Positions 51,979 to 61,589 of a stretch of 64,000 nucleotides of DNA are shown here, piece by piece. Below the pieces are notes generated by a model. It did no database searches and was not told where the DNA came from. It saw nothing but the letters and a program-made list of their open reading frames with translations. Numbering within the stretch: position 1 is the first letter of the stretch; the number at the start of each line of letters is the position of its first letter. The translations under genes were made by a program, and so were the position numbers. Origin of the DNA: Trichoplusia ni (Eukaryota > Arthropoda > Insecta > Lepidoptera > Noctuidae); contig NC_039488.1 in assembly GCF_003590095.1 (NCBI RefSeq), positions 868,001 through 932,000 of the forward strand. The letters run 5' to 3'.

Positions 51979-53762
51979 TAACGTCCGTGAAATACACTAA
52001 TTAAGAAATACTGGCACTTGTGTTCACCGACTTGTGTTGTTGATTGTACATCTATTCCGAACCCTCATTTATAGCCACCTTTATATGTGATCGAGATATT
52101 CTCCTATATTACAAGTACTTTATTCCATAATTTTGTACGAATTGTTTTTATTATCATTATGAAAAGTCACTTTCTTGTTTGTTTGTTTGTCGTTCCGGTT
52201 GGATTTTTACAACTCAATTTTGAGGCACTTCCCAATAAGCTAGGCATTTAAGCATTCTGAAATTTCCAGGGCAGTTTCCAACTCGGTGACAATGCAATTT
52301 ATAACTGTAAAAACGGGTGAATCCACATTGAAAAAATTTGACTGGTGTGACATTTGAAAACCTGGGCTTTTAGATATTTTAAATCTATTAATTATTTTAA
52401 AAGTCTGAATTTAAGTGTGTAGGCACAGGCAGAAACACTTGACTGTACATACACTCAAGTTTTTGCAATAAAGACTTCTTTGTTACTCGGCACCTTTGTT
52501 CTATGATTGAATGCCACTCTTGGTAATACACATTGATCTCTTTATAATACAATAGCGCTTAAGGCTCATAATTGTATGGCAAGGCGTCTATTGTGTAACG
52601 TTAAACAACAGTTTAATTACTGTGTAATAATACAGAATTAACAATATCGGGTACGTACATTTATGTAATTAACCTTGGAATACTTAGAACTTGTGAGCCA
52701 TATATATGTTCTTGTTAATAATTATATAATATGGTGCAGAATGTATTTATATTTAAAATGTATTTCAGAGTTTAGAGCTGAAATTTCATACCGGAGTATT
52801 GTAATTTTACTTTCGTTGCTACATTTATGGGCGAGGTTTTATTCACATGTTATTATTGAGATTAGTGGTGTGCTGTGGACTTTGTTGCGACGTTTCTTCT
52901 TCATATCTAGAGCACTTAGAAAGTGGTGAAGGGCGGGCGTATCTAGGCAGTAGTCACTGTCATGAATCGAACTGATGTTTTTAATTGATATTACAGATGG
53001 GATTTATGCAAATTAACACCAAGATTAACCATAAAGAAAGATACAGGAGAAACGTTTACCCTGTAGTCAGACAAACACATATAAAAATAAAATTATAGTA
53101 ATACATTATTTTCTAAGTATAAAAAATATACTTTCAAACGTTTAAAACTGTCATTTATATGTATTAGACTGAGTCAGAGCTACTTACTTACTTCGTCTAA
53201 GAAATTCTTAGAACTGTAATTTAAATAAGATGCTCTTAAATTGAGTCATGATCGCAGTCACCACCCACGCCTTTTACTACTATGATTATATTTCCATTCC
53301 GTTTAGGATAATAGTTTTTCAAAATAACATTAAAGTAAATACTGGAATATTTATATTGACGATGCTTTATTATCATTCAACGCCAAACATAATTGAAAAT
53401 AGAAATGGAAAATATCTAGTTTTGCTTTAATATCTTTTTCAATTTAGGCAGTGATAACACATTTATTAACTAAAAAACATACAGCCGTCTATCACAAATT
53501 ACTATTATTATAGCAACAAATGACAGAAACTTTTATATCCATTGCGGAGATCTTACTTACTCGATAAAAAAACACGAATTGAAGACCTCCCTCCTTTCTG
53601 AAATCGGCTGATAAAGCTATGAAAGCGAGGTGTAACTATGAGTAAGAGCGCCATCTTAGTTAAACTATCAACAGCCATTTTTAAAAGCTGATGTAATGTA
53701 GAAGATCTGTTCCTTGTTCTGTATCCACTTGTACCTTTCTAAATTTCGTCTTTTGTTTATAG

Positions 53763-53875
53763 GGCCGCAACGGTCTAGGTAATATCTACGTGTGGGCCAG
53801 TGGCGACGGCGGAGAAGACGACGACTGTAACTGTGATGGATACGCTGCCTCCATGTGGACCGTATCAATCAACAG
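53763..53875 (+). CDS. amon: PC2 exon G: oxyanion-hole Asp (PC2 signature)
   Basis: The exon is 113 bases between cttttgtttatag and gtatgt. It reads GRNGLGNIYVWASGDGG and then EDDDCNCDGYAASMWTVSIN, ending with two bases of the next Ser. At the oxyanion-hole position the codon is GAC (Asp, 53805-53807) within WASGDGG. In furin, PC1/3 and the other convertases this position is Asn, and Asp is the hallmark of PC2 (family knowledge). This residue is the best reason for calling the gene PC2 rather than a furin. The retrotransposon lies just downstream in the next intron, ending about 150 bases from this exon. Confidence 0.97.
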
Positions 53876-54016
53876 GTATGTTACATGATTAAATGAATAT
53901 GAACCTTATGGGATTCGTGATAAAGGGTATATTGACTTAGAACTTTTTGCAAGTGTAACGTGATTTGTGGAAGAAATTTTCAAGGTTGCTTCGTTAATTT
54001 AATATGCTTCTATTCA

Positions 54017-54024
54017 ATCCTTTG

Positions 54025-54029
<5 letters not shown>
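54017..54029. repeat. Target-site duplication, 3' side of the LINE
   Basis: ATCCTTTGTCCTT is repeated exactly at 59601-59613. The pair marks the insertion point of the LINE in the PC2 intron. The last two T cannot be told apart from the poly-T tail. Confidence 0.88.

Positions 54030-54054
<25 letters not shown>
54028..54054 (-). repeat. Poly(A) tail of the LINE (27 T on + strand)
   Basis: A pure run of 27 T lies directly next to the target-site copy. It is the reverse-transcribed poly(A) end of the - strand element. Its length and purity fit a young insertion. Confidence 0.9.
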
Positions 54055-54055
<1 letters not shown>

Positions 54056-54246
54056 TGGCAATCTGCTAATTGTTTTAGCAATTTCTGCCAGTGTCGTGTT
54101 ATGACCACACATGGGCACTGTGAGATCTGACTGGAATACAAGTGTCTTTTCGGCAGAATTCCGGTACCTAAAACAACACAAAATAAGTGTTAGTATATTA
54201 TGCTAATACTTACAATAAATACTATTTACACGAATATACTACATAG

Positions 54247-57200
54247 TTATAATTTAATATTGTTAGCTTTAACAAATCTACAAAACGCACATATAATTTG
54301 GGGATTAGGGAAAAAGGACAGGAGGTGGCGGATGTTTACTGGCCTTTGAATTTCCAACCGAGTCACGACCCGATCCAAGGCGCAAGTGTTGTGCAGGGAG
54401 CAATTTAGAAAAATGTGGTCGATCGAACCTTCGTCCTGACCACACTCACAAAGTGGGCTGTCGCGGACTTTAATTTTATGGAGGAAAACTGGAGTGCAGC
54501 AATGACCAATACGGATACGGCATATCACTGACGTAACCGTCTTTGGAACCTTTTTGAATTTATAAAACCATGGTTTAGATGGAATAGTAGGCTGGATTGC
54601 TGCATATGCTCCGCCTTTGGCCTTACTGGTCTCAGACCAATAAGACTGCCAGGCCTCGAAGAGATCGGGTTTTGCGCTATGGATCAAGTCGTAAACTTCA
54701 ATTGAAAAATGCTTCCGGTCTGCGAAGCTGCTGGAAACAGCAGCTTTAGCTGCAACGTCTGCACACTCGTTGCCTGTAATACCTCTATGTCCGGGAATCC
54801 ATGCCAATATAACCTCTACGCCCTTATTGGAGCAAGAAAGCAAAAGGTTTTTAATGTCAAAGATAATGGGACTGCGCAGAAAATCCTTAAAGGGATTCTT
54901 GACAATAGCCTCCAGGGCACTACTGGAGTCAGAGAAAATAACAGCTTTTGAAATATTGCTGTGTGATGATATGTACAAACATGCCTCGAAAATGCCAATG
55001 CACTCTCCAGTGAAAACAGATGTTTCTGGAGGGCACTGGAACTGGAGGAAGGTTTGAGAGTTGGGGATATAAACTGAAACACCGGTACAGCCGTCTGGGG
55101 ATAGTTTAGATGCATCGGTATAGAACCTAGCATAATCCGACCATTTGTCGCTTATAATTTGACAAAACCTGTCATTAGCCTGTACCGTTTCCTTATTTAT
55201 ACCTATGTTGTTGAAAACTAGGGGAACAAAATTTAAAACACTATATGGGGAGGTATAGACGGGTAATTTAGTACACTGGCGAACTGGGGCGTTTACCTCC
55301 ACCATCCTTATTTTTCTGTAAGAATTTATAAAGAGAGGGATGTCCTTATGTCTCCAATAAGAACTTTGATTGCACAAGTGGTGCAAGGTAGCCAGTTTAG
55401 GCAGAATCTTGTGGGTAGAAAGAAAGTAGGACTTGTAAATGAACTTATCCGCAAGATACTGCCTACGGAGAGAAAGAGGAGGGTCGCCACTCTCGACTTG
55501 CAAAGCGTTAATCGGGGTAGACCTCATGCAACCCAAAACAATGCGGAGAGACTTTGATTGAATGGAATCCAGCCTAGCCATTGCAGTTTTGCTGCATGGT
55601 TCCAGCCAGAAGGTTCCATAATCTAATGAACTCCTTATTACGGCATTGTAAATGAGTTTAAGAGTAAATGGGTGAGCACCCCACCAAACGCCTGCCAGAG
55701 CCCGCAACAAGTTTATCTTCCTCTCGCATTTATTGGAAACATAGTCAATATGGGAGGCTCCAGATAACTTCGAGTCCAAGATGACTCCTAGAAATCTCAC
55801 CCGGTCTACAACCGTAATGGGAGATCCTTCGATTTCCAGGCGAACATCTGGACAAACTCGTTTCCGAGTGAAAATTACACAGGAGCTCTTAGGGGCTGAT
55901 AAACTGAGTCCATGGGACATAAGCCAGTGATTTAATGAGTCGAGGGATATTTGCATGGATTCCGCTGCTCGTTCCATGGATGAACCCGACACATATAAGC
56001 ACAGGTCATCCGCATACTGTAAGATCCGACAGTCGACGTTGAGAGACGTGTGTAGGTCCGAAGTGTAGATGCTGTACAGGATGGGACTAAGTACCGAACC
56101 CTGGGGAAGTCCACGCCAAACGGTCCTTGGTTCAAGATTTTCACCTGGGATATGGAGCTGAACTTTACGTCCCGACAGTAGCCTACCTATAGCTTGTCGC
56201 ATCTTACACGGTATACTCAGCTGACGTAACTTACTTCTGAGTACGGAAAGGAGGACGTTGTCGTAGGCAGCTGAAATGTCTAGGAACACCGCGAGAACTG
56301 AGTCATTTCTAGACAGAGCGATGCGGATGTCTGTCAGTAAGACGCCTAAGCTATCCATCGTGCTAGATCCCCTGCGAAATCCAAACTGAGTCTCCGCTAG
56401 AAGGCCACGACTTTCTATGAGCCATACCAACCGGTTTTTAATGAGGTGCTCATACAACTTAGCAATCACCGGCGACAAGGCAATGGGCCGGTAGTGGTCT
56501 GCGCAATCAGGGGATTTACCGGGTTTTAGGATTGGGATGATGAGTTGGGTCTTCCAGGAGTCAGGAATATATGTGAGGGCGAAACAGGTGTTGAGGAGGG
56601 ATAAAAGATAAAGTCGGCTGTGCTCCCCGGAATTTTTAAAGAAGGAGTAAGGCACGCCATCTACACCCGGAGCCGAGTCTCGAACGTGGTTGAGAACAGT
56701 CTCTAATTCACGGATTGTAAATGGCATGTCTAGAGGATCATTGGAAGGAGGGGAGGGTTGGAGTATAGGGCATTCCTCACTAAGGGGAACATAGGGCGGG
56801 GCTAGTTTTGTGAGGAAAGTTAGGGCTAGGTCATGGGGAATCGAGGTGGGGTTTTGGTCTGAGCAGCCGCGACTATATCCTTTGAATTTTTTCCATACTA
56901 TGGAGGATGGGGTTGTAGGGGTAAGGGATGCACAGAAATTCTTCCAACCTTCACGCTTCTTTTTCCTAAATAGACGCCTGGACTGAGCAACAATTCGGTT
57001 ATATTCAATCAGGTTCGCTACCGACATAGCCCGAACATATTTAAATTCCGCCTCCCTCCGGGATTTAACCATGGCAGAGCACTCACGGTCCCACCAAGGC
57101 GGGGATGAGAGCCTACCAGAGGCAGAATTTTTAATCGGGATAGAGCCGTCAGCTGCCAAAAGAATAGAACCCAAGTATTGCCCCATACAGGCGTCCAGAT

Positions 57201-57981
57201 TCTCAGAAGATACACTGGGTAAAGCGGTAACCATGCTATCCAGATTTTGAGAATACAAGTCCCATTTAGCATCTGAGAGCCTGTATTTTAAAAGCGGAGT
57301 TTTGTCCCTCTGTGGAAGTCTTCTGTTACTCAGAGTGGAACAGATTGGGTAATGGTCACTGCCATATGTTAGCCCCAATCGTTTCCACTCCAATTGTCCC
57401 ATCAAACTTGCCGAGCAAAGGGTAAGATCTACACAGCTTTTACTTTGTCCTGGTCTGGGTAATCGAGTTTCTGACCCATTATTTAGGACACATAGTCCCA
57501 CTTCATCCATTATATCCACTAAATCAAAGCCTGGACTGTCACAATGGTCGGATCCCCAAAGAGCATGATGGCAATTAAAATCGCCCAAAATTATGATGGG
57601 TTTATGGACAACACATATATTCTTAACAAATTCTAAACACAGAGGGTTAGGAGATGGGATATAAATAGAGATAAAATTAATGCCCAGAAGGTTAACACCC
57701 ACAGCATTAATCTCATCTCCATGAGAAGGAAGGGAAAGAAGGGAGTAAGATAGGGAGTTATTCACGAGCATCGCAGCTCCGCCATAACCGTCAGGACGGT
57801 CATCCCGGAGCGTGCTATACCCGGGAATTCTAAAATTGAGCCGTGGAGTTAACCACGTCTCAGATATAGCAAATATTGCTGGTGAGATCAAGTTAATAAG
57901 GTGAGATATCTCATGTTTTTTCGGGAGCGCACTCCTGGCGTTCCACTGCAGGAGATGGAATGTGGTGGACTTGGATGGATT
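54247..57981 (-). CDS. LINE ORF2: endonuclease, reverse transcriptase, RNase H
   Basis: The frame is open from 57981 (just after a TAA) to the stop at 54247, about 1244 codons. No ATG precedes the endonuclease domain. The codon at 57891, sometimes taken as a start, is TTG. Domains, counted from 57891: the APE-type endonuclease begins upstream (LLQWNARSALPKK, 57937-57951 for QWNAR) and continues with SETWL (about 10), GDFNCHHALWGSD (about 103) and GSDHYPI (about 177). The reverse transcriptase spans about 400-700, with FLDISAAYD (about 536), RGLPQGSVLSP (about 593) and YADD (626). RNase H spans about 922-1050, with FYTDAS, GECIG, FSDSSSAL and NECAD. A C-terminal zinc motif C-C-H-C lies in LCECGQ to HIFLNC. 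All catalytic residues are present, so the enzyme may be active. Confidence 0.94.
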   Translation of the reverse strand, partial: NPSKSTTFHLLQWNARSALPKKHEISHLINLISPAIFAISETWLTPRLNFRIPGYSTLRDDRPDGYGGAAMLVNNSLSYSLLSLPSHGDEINAVGVNLLGINFISIYIPSPNPLCLEFVKNICVVHKPIIILGDFNCHHALWGSDHCDSPGFDLVDIMDEVGLCVLNNGSETRLPRPGQSKSCVDLTLCSASLMGQLEWKRLGLTYGSDHYPICSTLSNRRLPQRDKTPLLKYRLSDAKWDLYSQNLDSMVTALPSVSSENLDACMGQYLGSILLAADGSIPIKNSASGRLSSPPWWDRECSAMVKSRREAEFKYVRAMSVANLIEYNRIVAQSRRLFRKKKREGWKNFCASLTPTTPSSIVWKKFKGYSRGCSDQNPTSIPHDLALTFLTKLAPPYVPLSEECPILQPSPPSNDPLDMPFTIRELETVLNHVRDSAPGVDGVPYSFFKNSGEHSRLYLLSLLNTCFALTYIPDSWKTQLIIPILKPGKSPDCADHYRPIALSPVIAKLYEHLIKNRLVWLIESRGLLAETQFGFRRGSSTMDSLGVLLTDIRIALSRNDSVLAVFLDISAAYDNVLLSVLRSKLRQLSIPCKMRQAIGRLLSGRKVQLHIPGENLEPRTVWRGLPQGSVLSPILYSIYTSDLHTSLNVDCRILQYADDLCLYVSGSSMERAAESMQISLDSLNHWLMSHGLSLSAPKSSCVIFTRKRVCPDVRLEIEGSPITVVDRVRFLGVILDSKLSGASHIDYVSNKCERKINLLRALAGVWWGAHPFTLKLIYNAVIRSSLDYGTFWLEPCSKTAMARLDSIQSKSLRIVLGCMRSTPINALQVESGDPPLSLRRQYLADKFIYKSYFLSTHKILPKLATLHHLCNQSSYWRHKDIPLFINSYRKIRMVEVNAPVRQCTKLPVYTSPYSVLNFVPLVFNNIGINKETVQANDRFCQIISDKWSDYARFYTDASKLSPDGCTGVSVYIPNSQTFLQFQCPPETSVFTGECIGIFEACLYISSHSNISKAVIFSDSSSALEAIVKNPFKDFLRSPIIFDIKNLLLSCSNKGVEVILAWIPGHRGITGNECADVAAKAAVSSSFADRKHFSIEVYDLIHSAKPDLFEAWQSYWSETSKAKGGAYAAIQPTIPSKPWFYKFKKVPKTVTSVICRIRIGHCCTPVFLHKIKVRDSPLCECGQDEGSIDHIFLNCSLHNTCALDRVVTRLEIQRPVNIRHLLSFFPNPQIICAFCRFVKANNIKL

Positions 57982-59398
57982 TTACAAGTTTGTTGGCAAC
58001 GTGGTCCGGTAAGGAATAGTTGGACAGGAGAGTAGTAAGGAGCATCACAATCTGTTCGATTGTAGATGCACTCTCACTTGGGGGTGGAGGTTTATTTATT
58101 AGGGCACTACCATTGGGAGAGGGAGGGAAGGAGTAACTATTAATTAGTTCCTGGTGAGCCCGTTGGTTATAACCAGGGGCCAGCGGGGCGTGGGTCTTAG
58201 GGCGAAGGAAGACAGTCTTCCTGTAGGATGTAGTGGACGCCTGGTGGGGGTGCATAGGATGAGGAGTTTGGGAAGGCTGTAGAGGATGGGATATAGAGGG
58301 AGCTGATGTTAGAACATCAGCGAAAGATTTCTTGACAGGAGGGAATAGTTTTGCTGCCTCTGAATAGGAGATGTTTTTCTCTGACATGCTTACTTTAATA
58401 TTCCTCTGTCTCATGTATTCTGGGCACTGCTGACTATTTGCATTGTGACGACCGTCACAGTACAAACAGTTTGGCTCATCAACAGTGCAACTGTCTCCAA
58501 AGTGTTCCGCCCCACAGCGGTAGCACCTCGGTTTGGACCTGCACTGTGTTTTAGTGTGACCATATTTACAGCACCCGTAACACTGTACAGTAGGGAAGTG
58601 GTATAGCTCTACAGGAAGGGCGTTGTGGCAGCAAAACACCCGCTCAGGGAGTGTCCGACCATCGAATGTTAACACAACTGTGGAGGTTGGAACCCACTCC
58701 GTTTTGCCTTCATTCTGCACTCTTCTATTCATCCTGCGAATTTTTAGAATTTTTCCGAAACCTACTGGGGTTGAAAGGTTATCTGAGCACTCCAGGTCAG
58801 TCCAATCAGCCGGAACACCTTTTACTACACCCATTTTAGTGATATTGAAAGTAGGAATCATAGTATTATATCCTTTGCCCTTAATTTCCGAGTTGTTCAG
58901 GAATGCATTAGCATCCTCTGGGCCCTTAAATTCTACCGAAATCCGATTCCTGCCTATCTTTTTAATCCCATCCTGCGTTATATTTTTAACTTTCAGTCTC
59001 AACAACATCTGTCCAAATTTCACAGGATGGATAGATGTACCAGACTTAGGGTCAGACTCAACCAAAGATGCAAAAACGATAAATGGAGCGACATCTGTCT
59101 TCGAGTATTTAGATCTAGCAATTAGAGACGGGGCAGTAGTCCTGTCTCGCTTGCCAGATGTAGCATCATCGTCATGATTACCTTCTGGAGCAGCCTCGTT
59201 GATAGCGCGTTTACGTTTGTGTAAAACTTGGGATTCTATCGCCTCAAAGGAGGATAACGGCACTGTTAATAACGGAGTATGGGGAAATAACTCCTGGGAT
59301 TGAATGTTGGGAACAGTTTGGGTAGGATTGATTGGGTCAGGTTGCGGGGGTTCATCGGGATCTGGGGGCCGGCCCGGAGGCCTGTCATCCACTTCCAT
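57911..59398 (-). CDS. LINE ORF1: gag-like nucleic-acid-binding protein with three CCHC zinc knuckles
   Basis: The protein has 495 residues from the ATG at 59398, which starts MEVDDRPPGRPPDPDEPP and has a good context (accATGg). Six codons upstream in frame are open but contain no ATG. The N-terminal third is rich in Pro and charged residues. A basic, possibly RRM-like middle follows (FGQMLLRLKVKNITQDGI). Three zinc knuckles then come in a row: CYGCCKYGHTKTQC (CX2CX4HX4C), CYRCGAEHFGDSC (CX2CX3HX4C) and CLYCDGRHNANSQQC (CX2CX3HX6C). This trio is typical of ORF1 in insect LINEs of the jockey, I and R1 groups, where the protein coats the element RNA (family knowledge). The C-terminal tail is Pro/Ser-rich. 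Its last 71 bases overlap ORF2 in another frame. Confidence 0.92.
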   Translation of the reverse strand: MEVDDRPPGRPPDPDEPPQPDPINPTQTVPNIQSQELFPHTPLLTVPLSSFEAIESQVLHKRKRAINEAAPEGNHDDDATSGKRDRTTAPSLIARSKYSKTDVAPFIVFASLVESDPKSGTSIHPVKFGQMLLRLKVKNITQDGIKKIGRNRISVEFKGPEDANAFLNNSEIKGKGYNTMIPTFNITKMGVVKGVPADWTDLECSDNLSTPVGFGKILKIRRMNRRVQNEGKTEWVPTSTVVLTFDGRTLPERVFCCHNALPVELYHFPTVQCYGCCKYGHTKTQCRSKPRCYRCGAEHFGDSCTVDEPNCLYCDGRHNANSQQCPEYMRQRNIKVSMSEKNISYSEAAKLFPPVKKSFADVLTSAPSISHPLQPSQTPHPMHPHQASTTSYRKTVFLRPKTHAPLAPGYNQRAHQELINSYSFPPSPNGSALINKPPPPSESASTIEQIVMLLTTLLSNYSLPDHVANKLVKSIQVHHIPSPAVERQECAPEKT

Positions 59399-59600
59399 GG
59401 TGGACGAGCGTTGCACGCATAAAAGGTGTAAAAAAGGGCTTGTTACCTTCTATGTGACACTTAAACAAACACAAAACAAACAAAACGCACACAGACAGCA
59501 CAAATAATCACAGAACACACCGAAAATAACTTTCTATAGCTTAAAAGCCTAATAGAAACAAACTCCACATGTGTCAGTCACCAAACACAAACCGGAAGTC

Positions 59601-59613
59601 ATCCTTTGTCCTT
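59601..59613. repeat. Target-site duplication, 5' side of the LINE
   Basis: This is the exact second copy of ATCCTTTGTCCTT. The intact pair, without a mismatch, fits a recent insertion. Confidence 0.88.
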
Positions 59614-60322
59614 GAAGGATCCTGAATCAAATTTTTGATTTTTTTTATATAGATGACGTGTTTTATTTATGTTTGTCAGCGTTGCTAGTGAAACCGAAGG
59701 AATTACAGTTTTCCATTCTCGGAAAATAAAGTAGGATGTTCTAAATAAAATTATGTATTATAAATAATGTGACGGAATTAGGTCATAATGAGCTAAGTCG
59801 GCTCATATCACAACAAAACCTCATTTATCAGGATTGACCGAGTTTGAAAACTTGAGTTGAATAAAAGTGGTTTGGTAATTAATTATTGAAACTTTGTCCA
59901 GTCGATTACAATAAATAATACAAAAACTTTTGATTTATTAAATAATAAATTGTCGCAAGAATAAATCGCGTCCATCCGTTTGAGTTGGAACTGGTAACTT
60001 TTTTCGAACTTTTGAAGCGGCAATCATTCAATTGAATTACCTAATTCCACCGAAAGCGACTGTTTCAAATTGAACCACATTTTTACGATTCGTTACCCTA
60101 AAAGTGGCACCTTGATAACCAATTTTACTTTCCCAACGTAAGCTTTGTAATAAATTATTGTAGCAGTTCGTTGTGACTTGAATCTTGATGAGATCTTTCA
60201 ATTCATCACGATGGATTTTGGATAGATTTAGTCATAAATCAAGATAAACTGCCGATTTCTTCCCAAAAAAGCACCACACTAAATTAAACTTTAAACCTCT
60301 AAACATAAGACACATTTTCCAG

Positions 60323-60523
60323 TGCAATCAATGACGGTCAAAACGCTCACTACGATGAATCCTGTTCCTCAACTTTGGCGAGTACGTTCAGCAATGGCGC
60401 CCGGGACCCCAGCACTGGGGTCGCTACCACGGACCTGTATGGGAAGTGTACTGCGACCCATTCGGGAACCTCCGCCGCTGCTCCCGAAGCCGCCGGTGTG
60501 TTTGCACTGGCTTTACATGCTAA
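60323..60523 (+). CDS. amon: PC2 exon H: catalytic Ser
   Basis: The exon is 201 bases between cacattttccag and gtaagt. It reads AINDGQNAHYDESCSSTLA, then STFSNGARDPSTGVATTD, then LYGKCTATHSGTSAAAP and EAAGVFALALHA. The nucleophile is Ser of GTSAAAP, codon tcc at 60471-60473. The phase is 2 in and 2 out (Asn split with exon I). STLASTFSNG and ATTDLYG are typical convertase blocks. Open frames on both strands across the same bases are shadows caused by its high GC content. Confidence 0.97.
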
Positions 60524-61513
60524 GTAAGTACTTTTAATTATTTTATTTAGGAGGAAAAGGACCTTAGGCAACAAGAATGAAATCGATGAAAGAAGTTTGA
60601 TTCTACAAATATGTCTCACTTTTAACTCACAAGCAAAGTGTCTAAGCGTTTGCAAGATACCTAATCAAAATAATCGACTTACTTCATGTTTGCATCGAGA
60701 AAAGCCATATCGAAGTGGTTTAATTTTGCGGCACTGGAATCTGCAGCACAGGATTATGACTCCAGAGTTCTTTTATGCCATACCATGTAAGTATACGGTT
60801 GTATACTTGTTTAGCCATTTGTTTTTTTTAATGGTTCCTAACCAGTGGAATTGAATCCTTATTTCGTTGTTCGTTTCACAAACAATCAAGTCACATAGGT
60901 ACACCAAGACCTTAATCGTTCTATCTAGTCTCTAGTATCTAAAAATTACAGCACGGAATTTCGGATAGCCGTATTGTAAAGGTAACCACGATGACTGACG
61001 ATGATCCCCGCGTTGTGCTATCATTTGCGTACTCCATGAATGCTTGTTCTGTCATCACAAGTCATTGACTGAAAGATGTGATTTGAATGTTTGTGAAACT
61101 TAACCGCGATGCAAGGACAAAAATCCTTAGACCGGGAATTCGTTTTTTTTTTAAATATTGAGTATTGTTTTATTGATTGGAGTCTAAAGCAATCTCAACA
61201 TTATATTTCTCACAACAAACCTCTCAAATCCAATCAGAATATAAAGCCAAGTTGCAATATGTAGGGATTTCAGATCAAAGTGCTAGGGAAGCTTACAACT
61301 TCGTTACTTACCCAAGTGTTCGTGTGAAATTGTTGGTTAGCTTCAGACAGCCTTGTGATCAAGTTAACGTTATAGGGCAGGAGCTAAGACGTATAGGAGG
61401 ATTGCTTTATTCAATCCGTGTATTGGAATATTCTTTTTTTATTATTGGGAAGGGATCGTTTGCGGTTAAAGGTGCTCTTACTTAAGCTAAAATTAAGTTT
61501 TTTTTTCCTTTAG
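60524..61513 (+). other. PC2 intron H-I
   Basis: The intron is 990 bases, gtaagt to cctttag. A SINE-tail-like piece lies at about 61010-61170 (tccatgaatgcttgttctg, then tgtttgtgaaact). Nothing else is seen. Confidence 0.9.
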
Positions 61514-61589
61514 CCCGAGTCTTACTTGGAGGGATATTCAACATTTGACTGTGCTGACTTCAAAAAGGAATTCGCTATACGATGCTAAG
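61514..61589 (+). CDS. amon: PC2 exon I: helix after the catalytic Ser
   Basis: The exon is 76 bases between ttttcctttag and gtatgt. The first base completes Asn, then it reads PSLTWRDIQHLTVLTSKRN followed by SLYDAK. TWRDIQHLTVLTSKRN is near-identical in PC2 proteins and forms the helical region after the active-site Ser. It leaves in phase 0. The intron before it is 990 bases. Confidence 0.95.

Larger units (their letters stand above)
46859..53762 (+). other. PC2 intron F-G (6.9 kb)
   Basis: The intron runs gtgagt to gtttatag. It holds a foldback fragment (about 46965-46995), an RTE-like repeat (48875-49109), a helitron-like copy (49766-50010), another foldback fragment (50390-50460), a LINE/SINE-like copy ending in a perfect hairpin (51222-51480) and a degenerate SINE (51830-51978). 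The remaining sequence is AT-rich with no exon signal. Confidence 0.87.
54028..59600 (-). mobile_element. Full-length non-LTR retrotransposon (LINE), RNase H-bearing, I/Nimb- or R1-like
   Basis: A complete two-ORF LINE of about 5.57 kb lies on the - strand inside the intron between PC2 exons G and H. Its 3' end is a run of 27 T on the + strand (54028-54054), the poly(A) tail. Its 5' end is at 59600. The same 13 bases, ATCCTTTGTCCTT, flank it at 54017-54029 and 59601-59613 (the last two T overlap the tail), as expected of target-primed insertion. The 5' leader is about 200 bases and the 3' untranslated part about 190. Both ORFs are open and domains are complete. An RNase H behind the reverse transcriptase together with a three-knuckle ORF1 points to the I, Nimb or R1 groups rather than classical jockey. 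The exact clade cannot be settled by eye. Confidence 0.93.
53876..60322 (+). other. PC2 intron G-H, mostly LINE
   Basis: The intron is 6447 bases, gtatgt to ttttccag, of which about 5.6 kb is the antisense LINE. Without the insertion and its duplicated site it would be about 860 bases. The unique parts (53876-54016 and 59614-60322) show nothing else. Confidence 0.92.

Noticed and set aside
54709..55057. Open frames on the + strand inside the LINE
   Set aside because: They are shadows of ORF2 in other frames. The same holds for frames at 55348, 55932, 57018, 58623 and 59304.
60350..60655. 101-codon - strand frame over PC2 exon H
   Set aside because: It is a shadow of a GC-rich exon; the + strand frame carries the conserved protease motifs.
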